Source of the DNA: Anthonomus grandis grandis
Lineage: Eukaryota > Arthropoda > Insecta > Coleoptera > Curculionidae
NCBI RefSeq assembly: GCF_022605725.1
Contig: NC_065567.1
Span: 32,467,127-32,531,126 of the forward strand
Length of the DNA stretch: 64,000 nt
Direction: 5' to 3'
Part shown: in pieces, positions 1 through 9,900 of the stretch
Layout: the number at the start of each line of letters is the position of its first letter
How positions within the stretch are numbered: position 1 is the stretch's first letter
The notes under the pieces: model-generated
The model's input: the letters and a program-made list of their open reading frames with translations, nothing else
The model's database searches: none
Told to the model about the DNA's origin: nothing
Program-made: the position numbers and the translations under genes

Positions 1-294
1 TTTGTCTTCCTATTTTTGGGTATTGTGCATACGCTGGATTTAAATACTCATTTTAAATCAATATTAATAGAATTAATTTAAATTGACATATTGACAAGGT
101 TGTTGGTACGTCCCTGGTTTTTACCAGTAAATTAGTATGTATCCTATTATTATTGTACTATTGTTGAAATGAAGATTAACAAGTAAAGACTAGCAAAATA
201 AAAAAGGAAGAAATAGGAATATTGTTTTTGGAAGGCGCCTAATTGTCCCTTAAGGACTTTGGGTTGGTACGTGTGGGTTGGGACCTTCCTCTTT
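1..294. other. unassigned AT-rich sequence
   Basis: I see no gene here. The stretch is AT-rich, with a mildly GC-richer patch near 230-290. It lies just past the 3' edge of the minus-strand RT remnant and may include its 3' untranslated region, but no poly(A) or simple-repeat tail is visible to prove that. Confidence 0.4.
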
Positions 295-1013
295 ATCTTT
301 TTTAGTCTACTCAAACAGAATGTTGACATTGTAAAAAGATTTACAGTTTCGTATATTAAAACCTAGCATCTGCCTTGCAGTAGAGACTACCACCTCAATG
401 TGATCTCCGAAAGTTGTCCATTAATTAATACTCCTAAATCACATGCACTCTTCAGAATGGAATTACCAACATGATAATTGTATTTTACGGGAGATCTCTT
501 CTTAACTGGCATCACCGATATTCAACAACAGCCCATTCTAGTCTCCACGTTCCAGTACAATTTTAAGTTGTTTGCAAATTATTTAAAAATCACTATTACA
601 TCGGCGATATCATGGATAAAAACCAAGGATAGCAAGGGGGCCAAGATTGCTGCCCTGTGGCACGCGTGATGTTAAAAATTGTGCGGATTTACACCCACTG
701 TACTGAACAAACTGCCTACGACCAAGCAAATAAGGTCTAATATGAAAAACATTATTTGATATACCAAAAGCCTTAAGTTTCTTAAGTGGCATATCATGGT
801 TAATTTTATCGAAGGCTTTAGAGAAATTGGTAGACACCACATCCACCTGATCTCTTTTTCCAAAGCATCAGCAAGAAATTGCGCACAATTGCGGTTCTCT
901 TGCAGAATATCTTCCTTAATTCTCTTTTTAAAATGCTTTTTAAAATGGGATGCTCTGGTACCTAAATGTTGTGCAACGAAGAAGCACATTGCATATCGGG
1001 TCAGAATTTTCAC
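295..1013 (-). pseudogene. jockey-like LINE reverse transcriptase fragment
   Basis: On the minus strand, three frames together give a recognisable non-LTR reverse transcriptase. The piece at 846-610 carries the finger-palm motif NFSKAFDKINHD followed by RVPQGSNLGP, the usual DFSKAFD and GVPQGS..GP blocks. Upstream, in another frame, NCAQFLADALEK precedes it. Further downstream (about 530-300) come blocks like the family's KSA.DLGV.I..QL and GF..RNCKSF. The order fits an RT running from 1013 toward 295. The FADD catalytic block is not intact and several frameshifts and stops are present, so this is a dead, 5'-truncated copy. Family assignment to the jockey/CR1 group rests on motif style only. 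Confidence 0.8.
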
Positions 1014-1079
1014 ATTTGGGCTAGAGAGTGGTTCTTGTAATGCTTAATGTTTCCAAACTCAATTTTTTTTTTTTAATTT

Positions 1080-1300
1080 TCAGTTTTTGAACATGCTTGA
1101 TCTTCTGAACCATTGTACGCCGCAGCAACGTCAGGCAACAGCAGCAGCAGCAGCAGCAGCATCGCCCTTGCACGGCCTTTTCCCGGGAGAAGCGCAGCGG
1201 GAGAAAAAGGGGATGAATTCAGTGGTGGTGTGGCGTAGGTGGGTGTTTTGGGGTGCGACTATTGACCCCGAGTTGGCGCGCCGGCACTCGGGTCGATAGC
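1080..1300 (+). other. candidate exon-like GC-rich segment, unrecognised
   Basis: A polypyrimidine tract ending in TTTTCAG (about 1066-1083) is followed by a 70-codon open frame from the ATG at 1093 or an upstream codon. It reads LLNHCTPQQRQ and then a poly-Ala run produced by the CAG repeat. GC content is well above the surroundings. This could be an internal or first coding exon of a host gene, but I recognise no domain and the opposite strand is also open (1595-1131), so the coding strand is uncertain. Confidence 0.2.
1139..1161. repeat. (CAG)n microsatellite
   Basis: About seven consecutive CAG triplets. Depending on frame and strand they would encode poly-Gln, poly-Ala or poly-Ser. Triplet runs of this kind are common in insect coding exons, which is one reason the flanking segment was considered as an exon. 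Confidence 0.9.
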
Positions 1301-1304
1301 CGAC
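1257..1304. other. GC-rich imperfect inverted repeat
   Basis: CGACTATTGACCCCGAGT pairs with the downstream ACTCGGGTCGATAGCCG with a few mismatches or bulges. The loop contains GGCGCGCC. It could fold as a stable hairpin in DNA or RNA. No function can be assigned. Confidence 0.5.
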
Positions 1305-1840
1305 GTCTGGCGGAGGAGGACCATACATAGCGTCCCGTCGGTCCCTCCGCTGTTGCCGACGCCGCATAGTGAGTGAATCATTGCAGTTTCTTGCGATGAT
1401 AAACCTGTTTTTTATGTTACACATGGATTTTCCGACGTCTCGATGGCCAATTTTAATGCCTATCCAAATTTCCCGGTTGTTAATGCAGGCGTGCGATGGC
1501 TCATGGGGAACTTTTCTGTCTGGACAGTAACTGCTACTGTTCCACAAAAAAAAGTATCCAAACGCAAAGTTGGCAATAGAGGCAAGCGGGCTCACAACAA
1601 ATTTAAAACTACCGGTCTAAAAGGTGATATTTTTTACTGGCACAAATGGTACTCGAGTATCCCGAGTAGCGCCAGTGTTATGAAGATGTCTGTGGTCGGT
1701 ACCTGTGGTCTATACAGGCTTGCACTTGTCCATAAAAAGGCGCCTCGATACAGCCACGTTCTAAGCGCCTGCAGATGCACTCGATATCCCAAACAGCACA
1801 CATCCTTCAATGGATGTCCTGCATTAGTCTAAGCTAAGTC
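1301..1840. other. unassigned segment with open frames on both strands
   Basis: This continues the GC-richer patch. A plus frame (from the ATG at 1443 to 1832) and a minus frame (1595-1131) are both open, but neither shows a domain I recognise. A second hairpin lies at 1637-1676. It is either diverged repeat or part of an unknown transcript. Confidence 0.3.
1637..1676. other. imperfect hairpin
   Basis: ACTGGC at the left pairs with GCCAGT at the right, and inside these TACTCG pairs with CGAGTA across a short loop. The internal loop is asymmetric. The stem is too short and interrupted for a confident microRNA precursor. Confidence 0.45.
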
Positions 1841-2290
1841 GAAATCTCCATGGATTAATTATGGACCTCTTGATGATAATTTTGTACAAGCCAATGAATT
1901 TTAAATTATCTTTATCCAATGGAGTTTCATTGGTGTTACAAAAGATGGAAGAATTGAAAAGTATAAATAGGTTTTTTTGAGAAACCATTGGATTCATATT
2001 TTTATAGGTACATCAGATATCCATTACTGGTCGAAAGATGTAAGTTCATTTTGATGAATATGCGTAACGTACTATGGATTTACGAAAGTCTTAATCCCAC
2101 GGCTTAAAAAAAATGAGAAACTATTGGATAAATACTAATGAAGACGTTCATCTTTTCCTAATAAATGTATTGAACATTCTATGGATTTAGGTAAATGTCA
2201 AGCCCATGCATTGAAAAAAAAGTGAAAAGCCATTAAACGAAAATAAATTAAAAGTCATGGACACATATTTTCCTAGATTATATTTTAATG
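1841..2290 (+). repeat. degenerate tandem repeat, ~110-135 bp
   Basis: Similar blocks recur: GAGAAACCATTGGA near 1979, GAGAAACTATTGGA near 2112 and GTGAAAAGCCATTAA near 2221. Each is followed by a related stretch ending in a CTATGGATTTA-like word. The copies are strongly diverged. Reverse-oriented relatives of the same words occur at about 2820-2998, on the other side of the repeat at 2296-2720. Confidence 0.5.
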
Positions 2291-2295
2291 AATAA

Positions 2296-2720
2296 AGGTT
2301 GTTTCAAATTTGACCCTCAACATGGAGATGTCGGCATCAATAAGAGATACGATTTACGAAGATGGTTAAATTGAGGCAAAATTGAGAATTATTTGGCTTA
2401 ACAATAAGCAGTTTAAAAAATGTAAATATTCCAAAAGATTCCGAAGATAATCGAAAAATAAAAAATTTTTGGAAAATCAATTTTATTTTTTCCAGAGCTT
2501 AGTTCTTATCCGATTTTAAAATAATTTGTACTTTTGCATTGCCGCTTTTTTCCATAAATAATGGTGTTTTTAGATTTTCAATACGACGTTTCGCCTTTTG
2601 CCAACCGTTGTTTTTTCTTATGGATGCCGTATTGGATATTTGCGTTTTTAAAATCTTTGCAAAATTCGCTTTTTAATGATGATCATAAGTAATATTTTTA
2701 GATTTAAAATCCTGAATTTA
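2296..2720 (+). repeat. dispersed repeat A, copy 1
   Basis: It starts with TTGTTTCAAATTTGACCCT and runs to about 2720. A second plus-strand copy lies at 2999-3340 and a reverse-complement copy at 16375-16735. Shared blocks include the AATACGACGTTTCGCCTTTTG region and the GATGCCGTATTGGATATTTG region. It has no coding capacity and looks like a non-autonomous mobile element or a relic of one. Confidence 0.75.
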
Positions 2721-2998
2721 AGTCCAATGGATATTAACTTTTCCTCCTCCATAATATATTTAAATAACTATGAAATAAAAAATGGATGAAGATCCAATGG
2801 TAACATGAATTTCGGTGCAAAAAGTTCATTGGACGTCCATTCAGTAGCGAAACAGGTCCATTAAACGGTTCTATCTTTGCTCTCATTTTAAACAATTCCG
2901 CTGGAATTGCCCAATGTCCAATTGCTTTTTATTATTGTTTGACCAATGACTTCCTATTTTTGTATTTATTTCGTAAATCCATAAGACGTCCAATATAC

Positions 2999-3340
2999 AT
3001 GGTGTTTCAAGTTCGACCCTTAACATGGATGCGATGGTTAAATTAACGCAAAGTGAGAATTTTTAAGCATAATATTATGCCATTTAAAAATTTCAAATCT
3101 AGCCGATGATATTAAAAATCCGAAAGTTTACTGAATTTATGTCTTAGCCGATTTTTAAATAATTTACACTTTTGCGTTGCCGCTTTTTTCGTCCTACATG
3201 ATGGTGTTTTTATATTATTAATATGACGTTTCGTCTTTTGCCAACCATCATCAACTTTGTTTTCTCTTATGGGCCTCATATTGGATTTTTGCATTTTTAA
3301 AATCTCTGTAAAATTACCTTTCCAACAATGTATCACAAGT
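2999..3340 (+). repeat. dispersed repeat A, copy 2
   Basis: Diverged second copy of the repeat at 2296-2720 in the same orientation. It begins GGTGTTTCAAGTTCGACCCT and retains the ATATGACGTTTCGTCTTTTG block. The 74-codon minus-strand open frame inside it is fortuitous. Confidence 0.7.
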
Positions 3341-3639
3341 ACATTTTTTTATTTAAAAAAAAACCATAGCATGGCATTTTTTTAACGATTTATCCTAATA
3401 GTTTGAGCAGGTATCTCTATCTATAAAGATTGAATTTTAGGAATTTATTTTATGAATGGAAACTAAGAGTTCCTCAAGGAGATTCTTTTTTCTAGTTTTA
3501 AGATATGATTTCGTAGACTATTTGTATAACATAATTCTTTTAAGAAATTACTATACATTCTGGTTTCATTAAGTTGGGTCTCCCCTATACAATATACAAC
3601 AAGTTTCATATTACATTATAGAATGGTTTTGTCACTGGT

Positions 3640-3860
3640 GCATTTGGAGATAATGGTGCCGTAAGACCAGCAAGATCTCCTGATGTGAAAGTTTTAGATA
3701 CATTTTTATTGGAAACAGTAAAAAATTGAGTTTGTGAGGGGGGAATTTCAAAATATTAAGGAGATGCGGTTAACTATTATTAGGGAGTTTAACAGATTAA
3801 GCGCGATGCTCAATACTCGTAAGAGAATGTCTTGGTATACAGGGACAATAATTTGAGCAC
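3640..3860 (+). pseudogene. mariner-like transposase C-terminal relic
   Basis: Short frames read RPARSPDVKVLD and then, after frame changes, an EMRLTIIREFNRLS-like stretch. This matches in order the end of the transposase at 33396-34454 (PPRSCDLTPLDFFLWG followed by an EDMIIRIRDAC-like helix). The relic has stops and frameshifts. It lies just outside the left end of the pogo element. Confidence 0.55.
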
Positions 3861-3913
3861 TAATATAATTTTGGTTTAAGATAAATGTTTTTAGTTGTTA
3901 AATTCGTCGGTTA

Positions 3914-3938
3914 GGGTAATTCCGGGAGAGATGGCTCT
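3914..3938 (+). repeat. left TIR of pogo element
   Basis: GGGTAATTCCGGGAGAGATG, pairing with the right TIR at about 14452-14476 with a few mismatches. It is preceded by TA. Confidence 0.8.
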
Positions 3939-4415
3939 CTCTAATATTTCCTAAATATATTGATTTACGGCACTGTAGCTTTAGACAAACCTGCTGTATA
4001 TATCGTGATCCAGGTTTACGGTTTTTTTCCACACTTTAAGGTAAGTTTTGCTAAAAAAAATATTTTACAAGCATTAAAAATATTCAACCTTAAAAGTAAT
4101 GTATAGTTTTTTTCTGAAAATTTTTTTTTCAAGTTTTTGTTACTCCTTTTGGGTTTGTGCATTTTTGAGGTTATGTTAATGCACCCGTACCTCTAAAATT
4201 TAATAAATCTTAGGAAATATTTAGTGGGCCATCTCACATCCTGACTTTTGGGATAGATGGCCCAACTACTAAATGGGTTAGTTGGCCCATGGGCCATCTA
4301 TCCTGGAAAACAAAAATAATTTTTTTATTTAATCCTTACAAAAATCTAAGTCTAAAATTGGCATTTAAGTATACAATTTAGACATCCAAACTATATAAAT
4401 GTATTTTTTAGAGTC

Positions 4416-4787
4416 ATGCCGACTGACTACATTAGAAAAGGTTCAGTGCAAAGAGGAAACTGGACTGAAGAAGATTTAGTCAATGCTGCAGAAGCTGTCA
4501 GAAATGATGTTATGGGTATCAGAGAGGCATGCCGTAATTTTGACAACATTCCACCACCAACATTTCGCAGGCGCTTCAAAAACAATGATTTCCAGAAACG
4601 AGCTCTTGGTCCACCGTGTGTTCTTGGTATCGAAAATGAGAAAAAAATTAAGCTACATATCCAGAAATTACAGAAACATGGATTTGCATCAACTCGTGAA
4701 TGCGTCAGAGCAATGGCATTTAACTTAGCAGAGCAGTTGAAACTTAAACACACATTTAATAGAGAGAAAAAACTGGCTGGGTATGTT
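4416..4787 (+). pseudogene. pogo transposase, N-terminal part (interrupted)
   Basis: The ATG at 4416 opens a frame of about 124 codons. It contains the N-terminal helix-turn-helix (psq/CENP-B type) DNA-binding region of pogo transposases: NWTEEDLVNAAEAVR, then a REACRNF..PPPTFRRRF segment, and a second helical block ending in REKKLAGY. A TTTTTAG just upstream suggests a 5' intron or leader. The frame runs into the LTR at 4788, which adds a few foreign codons before a stop at 4821-4823. Once the retroelement and one copy of its TGTT duplication are disregarded, the frame resumes in phase at 12665. Pogo transposases act in the nucleus on TIRs by a DDE mechanism. This copy is inactivated by the insertion. 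Confidence 0.85.
4784..4787. repeat. TGTT target-site duplication (left)
   Basis: TGTT directly precedes the left LTR and is repeated at 12661-12664 directly after the right LTR. Four base pairs is the gypsy/errantivirus integrase signature. Confidence 0.9.
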
Positions 4788-5015
4788 AGTTATATGTATA
4801 ATTTTGACGACCTGTATATTTAAATATGCTTATTAATTAATTATTTATCTTATGCTTTATATTCAATTTATTATGCTTTGTAATCACTTTAAGCTTATAT
4901 ATTCTCATGTAACCTATTGTTTAATAACTCTTTGCTCGTATGTCTTGTAAGTCGGTCACACCCTGTCATAATAAAAGTTTTTTAAAACACCCTCGTGTTG
5001 GAAACTTATTTAACT
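4788..5015 (+). repeat. 5' LTR
   Basis: 228 bp, starting AGTTATATGT and ending TTATTTAACT. It contains AATAAA at 4970-4975 near the 3' part, consistent with a polyadenylation signal shortly before the R/U5 boundary. It matches the 3' LTR along its whole length as far as I can see. Confidence 0.93.
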
Positions 5016-5033
5016 GGCGCAGTCGGTAGGATC
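5016..5033 (+). promoter_or_regulatory. primer binding site (tRNA-Ser-like)
   Basis: TGGCGCAGTCGGTAGGAT lies directly after the 5' LTR. It complements the 3' end of an insect serine tRNA including CCA, with at most about one mismatch from memory of the tRNA end. A serine primer is used by several errantiviruses. Confidence 0.75.
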
Positions 5034-5190
5034 GGGGCAGTTTTGGCAATAAAAATTCACGTCATCGAGACGATTATTGCTTCAGAACGTGAGTTTCAAC
5101 TCTTCAGCACCGAGACGAACTCCTGGCAGCTGTGGTTGGCAAGCAAGCAGCAAAGTGTTCACCCGATAGGAAGAAGACCGAAAAGTACCA

Positions 5191-5200
5191 AACGGTAAGT
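5191..5200 (+). promoter_or_regulatory. candidate splice donor for env mRNA
   Basis: AACG|GTAAGT, a perfect GTAAGT donor (GT at 5195-5196), lies in the untranslated leader between the primer site and gag. Errantiviruses make env from a singly spliced RNA with a leader donor, and the acceptor at 10701-10710 is a suitable partner. Confidence 0.5.
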
Positions 5201-5461
5201 GCCCAATTCCTATCAACCCTTTTCATTTTCTCCGTTTGAGCAGGTGAAAAGTTCTGTTAATTTCTCCGATTGAGCAATTAATAGTCTAGTATTAAGTTTT
5301 ATTTTATTTTTATTGATTTTATAAATTGGAAACGATATATTCCAAATCGATATTGAATTGCACATTTTATTTAGCATATTTAAATCTTGACGATTTTAAT
5401 TTGAATTTTAGATTTAAGATATAATAGTTAAAGAAAACATTTCTAGTCAAAATAATATTTT

Positions 5462-6958
5462 ATGAATACTAATTTTGAAGATATTGATAGTTTAATCAAT
5501 ACATTTTCACAAACATTAAGATTAAATCAAGAAACTATAAGTGAAAGTATTGAAATATCAAATCAATTCACAATGCCTGAAACAAGTGCTTCAAGTAATG
5601 TTAACTATACTTTATTAAAGATGTATGTAGACACGATTCTACCATACAACGGAAATCCAAATACCTTAAATAGCTTTATTTCCGCCGCTGATTTCTTATT
5701 TGCAACTTATGGAAATGAAAATGACGTAGTATTAAAAAATTATTTGATACGTACGATTCGCATGAAGTTAATTGAAAGAGCTCAAATTCTAGTAGGTTGT
5801 AGATTAGAACTAGTAACATGGCTTCAAATTAAAAACGCTTTATTTGACTGTTTTGGCGACAAAAGAAACTTAGAGTGTTTAGAACAGGATCTTTTTATGG
5901 CAACCCCTTATAAAAATGAACCTTCTTTACAATTTGGAAAACGTTTACAAGTTTTAAGAAGTTTATTAGCACAAAAAATCAATGGTTACCCATCTACTCA
6001 AATGGATGAAGGTACCAAATTAATTCATTTAAGACAATATGATAACGTATGCTTAAGAACCTTTATACGCGGATTACCAAATCCTTTACAAAGTATAATT
6101 CGACTCAAAAGTCCAGACTGTATTGAAAATGCTATGACAATGATTGTAGAAGAAGAAAATTTCCAATATACCCAAAATTTAATTAGACCGACACCTATTC
6201 ATAACAAACAACAACCCCAACAAAAACCAAATCATAATCATACTAGACAACAGTACCAACCCAATAATATTAATTATCATAGATCAAATAATCAAAACTA
6301 TAATCCAAATTATAACCCTAATTATAACAATTACAATCCAAACCCAAATAATTATAGTAACCAACAATATCTAAACCAAATACACAATAATCAAAGATTT
6401 AATACTAATCCTGAATTTCCTAGAGGCCCAGTAGATATTAGACCTCGACAATTACCTCAAAGACCATTACCAACAAATAGACAAGTTTTTGGCCCTCCTC
6501 AAAATGTATTTAAACCTACAGGAGCAATTCCTAAAAATCAACCAGAACCTATGTCCACAAGGACAAGTTATACTATGCCTTCTCAAAAGAGTTTTCAAAA
6601 TAAAAATAATAACAATAACAATCAAAATCATTTCAGACAAACAAGCCCAAGAAACTTTATATCTGAAGAACTATACCAATTTGAAAATAAACGAGAAATT
6701 AATCCTAACGAAGAAGAATATTATGCCGATAATATTCAAAATGACTATTATTCTGATAATATGTCTAACCAAGATCAATATTATTCTGGTAATAATGATC
6801 AAGAACATAATAACCACTATGAATCATATAATTGTAACGATAATCCCGAATATGACCCCAATTATGATTATTCATCATTTAATGATTTAACATTAAATGA
6901 AAATCATAATGAGAATGAAAATTTTCAGATAACCAGCCCTTCAGAAATTCACAAATGA
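5462..6958 (+). CDS. gag: errantivirus Gag polyprotein
   Basis: 498 residues from the ATG at 5462. The N-terminal half (about residues 45-240) is predicted-helical, with a capsid-like hydrophobic pattern including YNGNPNTLNSFISAADFLF, as in gypsy-group Gag proteins. The C-terminal half is extremely Asn/Gln/Tyr-rich (about 255-480) and carries no CCHC zinc knuckle, which is also true of many errantivirus Gags. The basic PRGP..IRPRQLPQRPLP stretch may serve in RNA binding. Gag assembles particles and packages genomic RNA in the cytoplasm. The stop codon (6956-6958) overlaps the pol ATG as ATGA, and a -1 slippery heptamer lies 30 bases before it. No disruption is seen. Confidence 0.9.
   Translation: MNTNFEDIDSLINTFSQTLRLNQETISESIEISNQFTMPETSASSNVNYTLLKMYVDTILPYNGNPNTLNSFISAADFLFATYGNENDVVLKNYLIRTIRMKLIERAQILVGCRLELVTWLQIKNALFDCFGDKRNLECLEQDLFMATPYKNEPSLQFGKRLQVLRSLLAQKINGYPSTQMDEGTKLIHLRQYDNVCLRTFIRGLPNPLQSIIRLKSPDCIENAMTMIVEEENFQYTQNLIRPTPIHNKQQPQQKPNHNHTRQQYQPNNINYHRSNNQNYNPNYNPNYNNYNPNPNNYSNQQYLNQIHNNQRFNTNPEFPRGPVDIRPRQLPQRPLPTNRQVFGPPQNVFKPTGAIPKNQPEPMSTRTSYTMPSQKSFQNKNNNNNNQNHFRQTSPRNFISEELYQFENKREINPNEEEYYADNIQNDYYSDNMSNQDQYYSGNNDQEHNNHYESYNCNDNPEYDPNYDYSSFNDLTLNENHNENENFQITSPSEIHK
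6919..6925 (+). promoter_or_regulatory. candidate -1 ribosomal frameshift site (gag to pol)
   Basis: In the gag frame the sequence reads A AAT TTT, fitting the X XXY YYZ slippery pattern. The -1 (pol) frame has a TGA at 6916-6918 just upstream and is open from 6919 through the pol stop. The heptamer therefore sits exactly at the first place where slippage would give a Gag-Pol fusion. The ATGA overlap at 6955-6958 is an alternative, reinitiation-type link. Confidence 0.65.
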
Positions 6959-9900
6959 TTTTCGATATGAATGTAGAAACAATTAATAGCCTACCATATT
7001 TACAAATAAAACAACCCCCTATTAAACTTTTAATTGATACAGGATGTTCTCATTCTCTACTAAGACCATCAATCGCAGAAAAACACTATCCAGACAAAAT
7101 ATATCAATTTTCCTCTACCTTAAAAACTGGCGTAGGAGAGAAAGAAATTTTATTTAAAGCCGATATTCCAGCTTTTCCCGAATTTAAAACAAATAAAAAT
7201 ATTTCATTTATCTTATACGACTTTCATAATTATTTCGATGGCATATTAGGATTAAATGACTTAAAGAACTTTGGGTTTAATATAGATTTAATTAACGAAA
7301 GACTAATCAGCAAAAATAATTCATTAACCTTATTTTATCGACAACCCGAGCGTGAGAAATATAAAATTACTGTTAATGCATACGAAGTATTAAGTGCCAA
7401 GATTCCAGTAGCACATGATGACATGGATATAATTTTACCAGAGACAACAATAGGTAACTTATACCTTCCTGAGACACTAACAACAGCACGACATGGATTC
7501 GCACGCGTTGACATTTTTAATTATAGCGATAAGAATATTCAAATTGAGTTAAATGAACCACTTAGAGGTCATATTTTACCTAATTTCCATAAAGAAAATT
7601 TTGAATTTTTCCATATAGAAGATTTGAAAAATAAACCTTATAATGTAAATAAATCGATACCTAATTTTGATATAAATAATTTAATCCGACATGAACACCT
7701 TAACCCTGAAGAAAAAAGTAAACTTTTTAAAATAATAAAAGAATTTTCAGATATTTTTCACAAAGAAAATGACAAATTAACCTTTACTAATAAAATAAAG
7801 CACGAGATTAAAACCACCGACGAAATTCCCATACATACAAAGTCTTATAGATACCCCTTTATACATAAACAAGAAGTACAAAGACAAATAAATAAAATGT
7901 TAGACGACGGTATTATTAGACCAAGCTCAAGTCCGTGGAGTAGTCCAATTTGGATTGTTAGTAAAAAATTAGACTCCAGTGGAAAACAAAAATGGAGAAT
8001 AGTAAACGACTACCGAAATGTAAATTCCAAAACTATAGACGATCGTTACCCTTTACCCAATATTAATGATATCTTAGATAAATTAGGACGGTGTACTTAT
8101 TTCTCAACAATTGATCTATCATCCGGCTTTCATCAAATAGAAATGTCTCCTAATTCAATTGAAAAAACCGCTTTTACAGTAGAAAATGGACATTACGAAT
8201 ATGTTCGAATGCCATTTGGTTTAAAAAACGCGCCGGCAACCTTCCAAAGAATAATGGATAATATTCTAAGAGATATACAAGGAAAATTTTGCTTAGTTTA
8301 TATGGACGACATTATCGTGTTCTCTACAAGCCTTGAAGAACACATAAAACACCTAAAATACGTTTTCGAAAAACTTAGAGACGCAAAATTAAAAATTCAA
8401 TTAGACAAATCCGAATTCCTTAGAATCGAAGTAGAATTTTTAGGACACGTAATAACTAGAAATGGCATAAAACCAAACCCCAAGAAAATCGACGCAATAC
8501 AAAAATTTCCAATTCCAAAAACAGCAAAAGAAATAAAATCTTTTCTAGGATTGCTAGGTTATTACCGAAGATTTATAAAAGGATTCGCTAAATTAACTAA
8601 ACCATTTACAAAATGTCTAAAAAAGGGAGCTACAATAAATTTGACACCAGAATACGTTGAAGCTTTTAATATATGTAAAAACATACTATGCAACGACCCA
8701 ATACTTCAATATCCCAACTTTGAGAAACCATTCTTACTTACGACAGATGCTTCCAATGTTGCTATAGGAGCTGTACTTAGCCAAGGAACAATAGGCTCAG
8801 ACCTACCTATTGCTTACGCATCTAGGACACTAAACCCCGCAGAACTTAATTATTCAACAATAGAAAAGGAACTCCTTGCTATTGTTTGGGCAACTAAATA
8901 CTTTCGACCATATCTTTTTGGAAGAAAATTTACTATCATCACTGACCACAAACCTTTACAATATTTATTTAATATGAAAGAACCAAATTCACGTCTCGTA
9001 AGATGGAGACTTAAATTAGAGGAATTTGACTATGATGTAAAATATAAAAAGGGAACCCAAAATACTAACGCAGACGCACTATCCCGCATAGAGATTAATG
9101 TAATAGAAAATCAATCACTTTCAGGAAACCCTGGCGATATCTCAGATGATATAAATCAATACCTATCTAATGAATCAGAAGATGTAACAATTGAAGAACT
9201 AGATCAATTAGAAAATATATTTGACCCAACCAAAAAGAAAATCCACATAATATCAGACATTCAAATTAGACCCCCATTTAACCTTCAAAATATTCAAAAT
9301 ACTCAAAATATTCAAAATCAACAATCTGATGGAAATACAGTCCATTCAGCAAATGAAGATCCAATACTAAATATACCCACAACAGAGAACTGTTTGAACA
9401 CTTACACAAATCAAATCATTATTACACAAAAATCCAATGAAAAATTTAACGTTTTAAAAACTATTCATTTTAATAATAAAAATAGGTATCACTTAACATT
9501 AACAAATAATTATGAACAAGAAATTATAAAATTCTTTAAAGAATATGTAAATCCAAAAGTAGTACATTGTATCTACATTATGAAATCGGAAATTAATGAT
9601 TTAGATTATAAAATAAGTGTAATACTACCCAATACGTTTAGACATAATTCTTATAAACTTATAATGACAAAATTATTTTTAAATGATATAATAGATAAAG
9701 ATATGCAATTAAAACTAATAACTAACCACCATGAGAAAACTTGTCATAGAGGAATAAACGAATGCTTGATGTCCCTAAAAACATTATATTACTGGCCAAA
9801 TATGAAGAATGATTTGACAGAATATATTAATAATTGCGAAATTTGTCAGCAAGCTAAATACGATCGACATCCACCTAAAATTAAATTTGCTTTGACACCT

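Noticed and set aside
1637..1676. microRNA precursor
   Set aside because: The stem is broken by an asymmetric loop and is only about 40 nt long, shorter than known animal precursors.
4995..5198. 67-codon open frame across the 5' LTR end and leader
   Set aside because: It starts at GTG, has no ATG, and overlaps the LTR, primer site and splice donor. It is better read as untranslated leader.
6489..6890. 133-codon frame inside gag
   Set aside because: Shadow of the Asn-rich gag C-terminus in another frame; its Ile/Met/Thr-rich composition is an artefact of AAT/ATT-rich codons.
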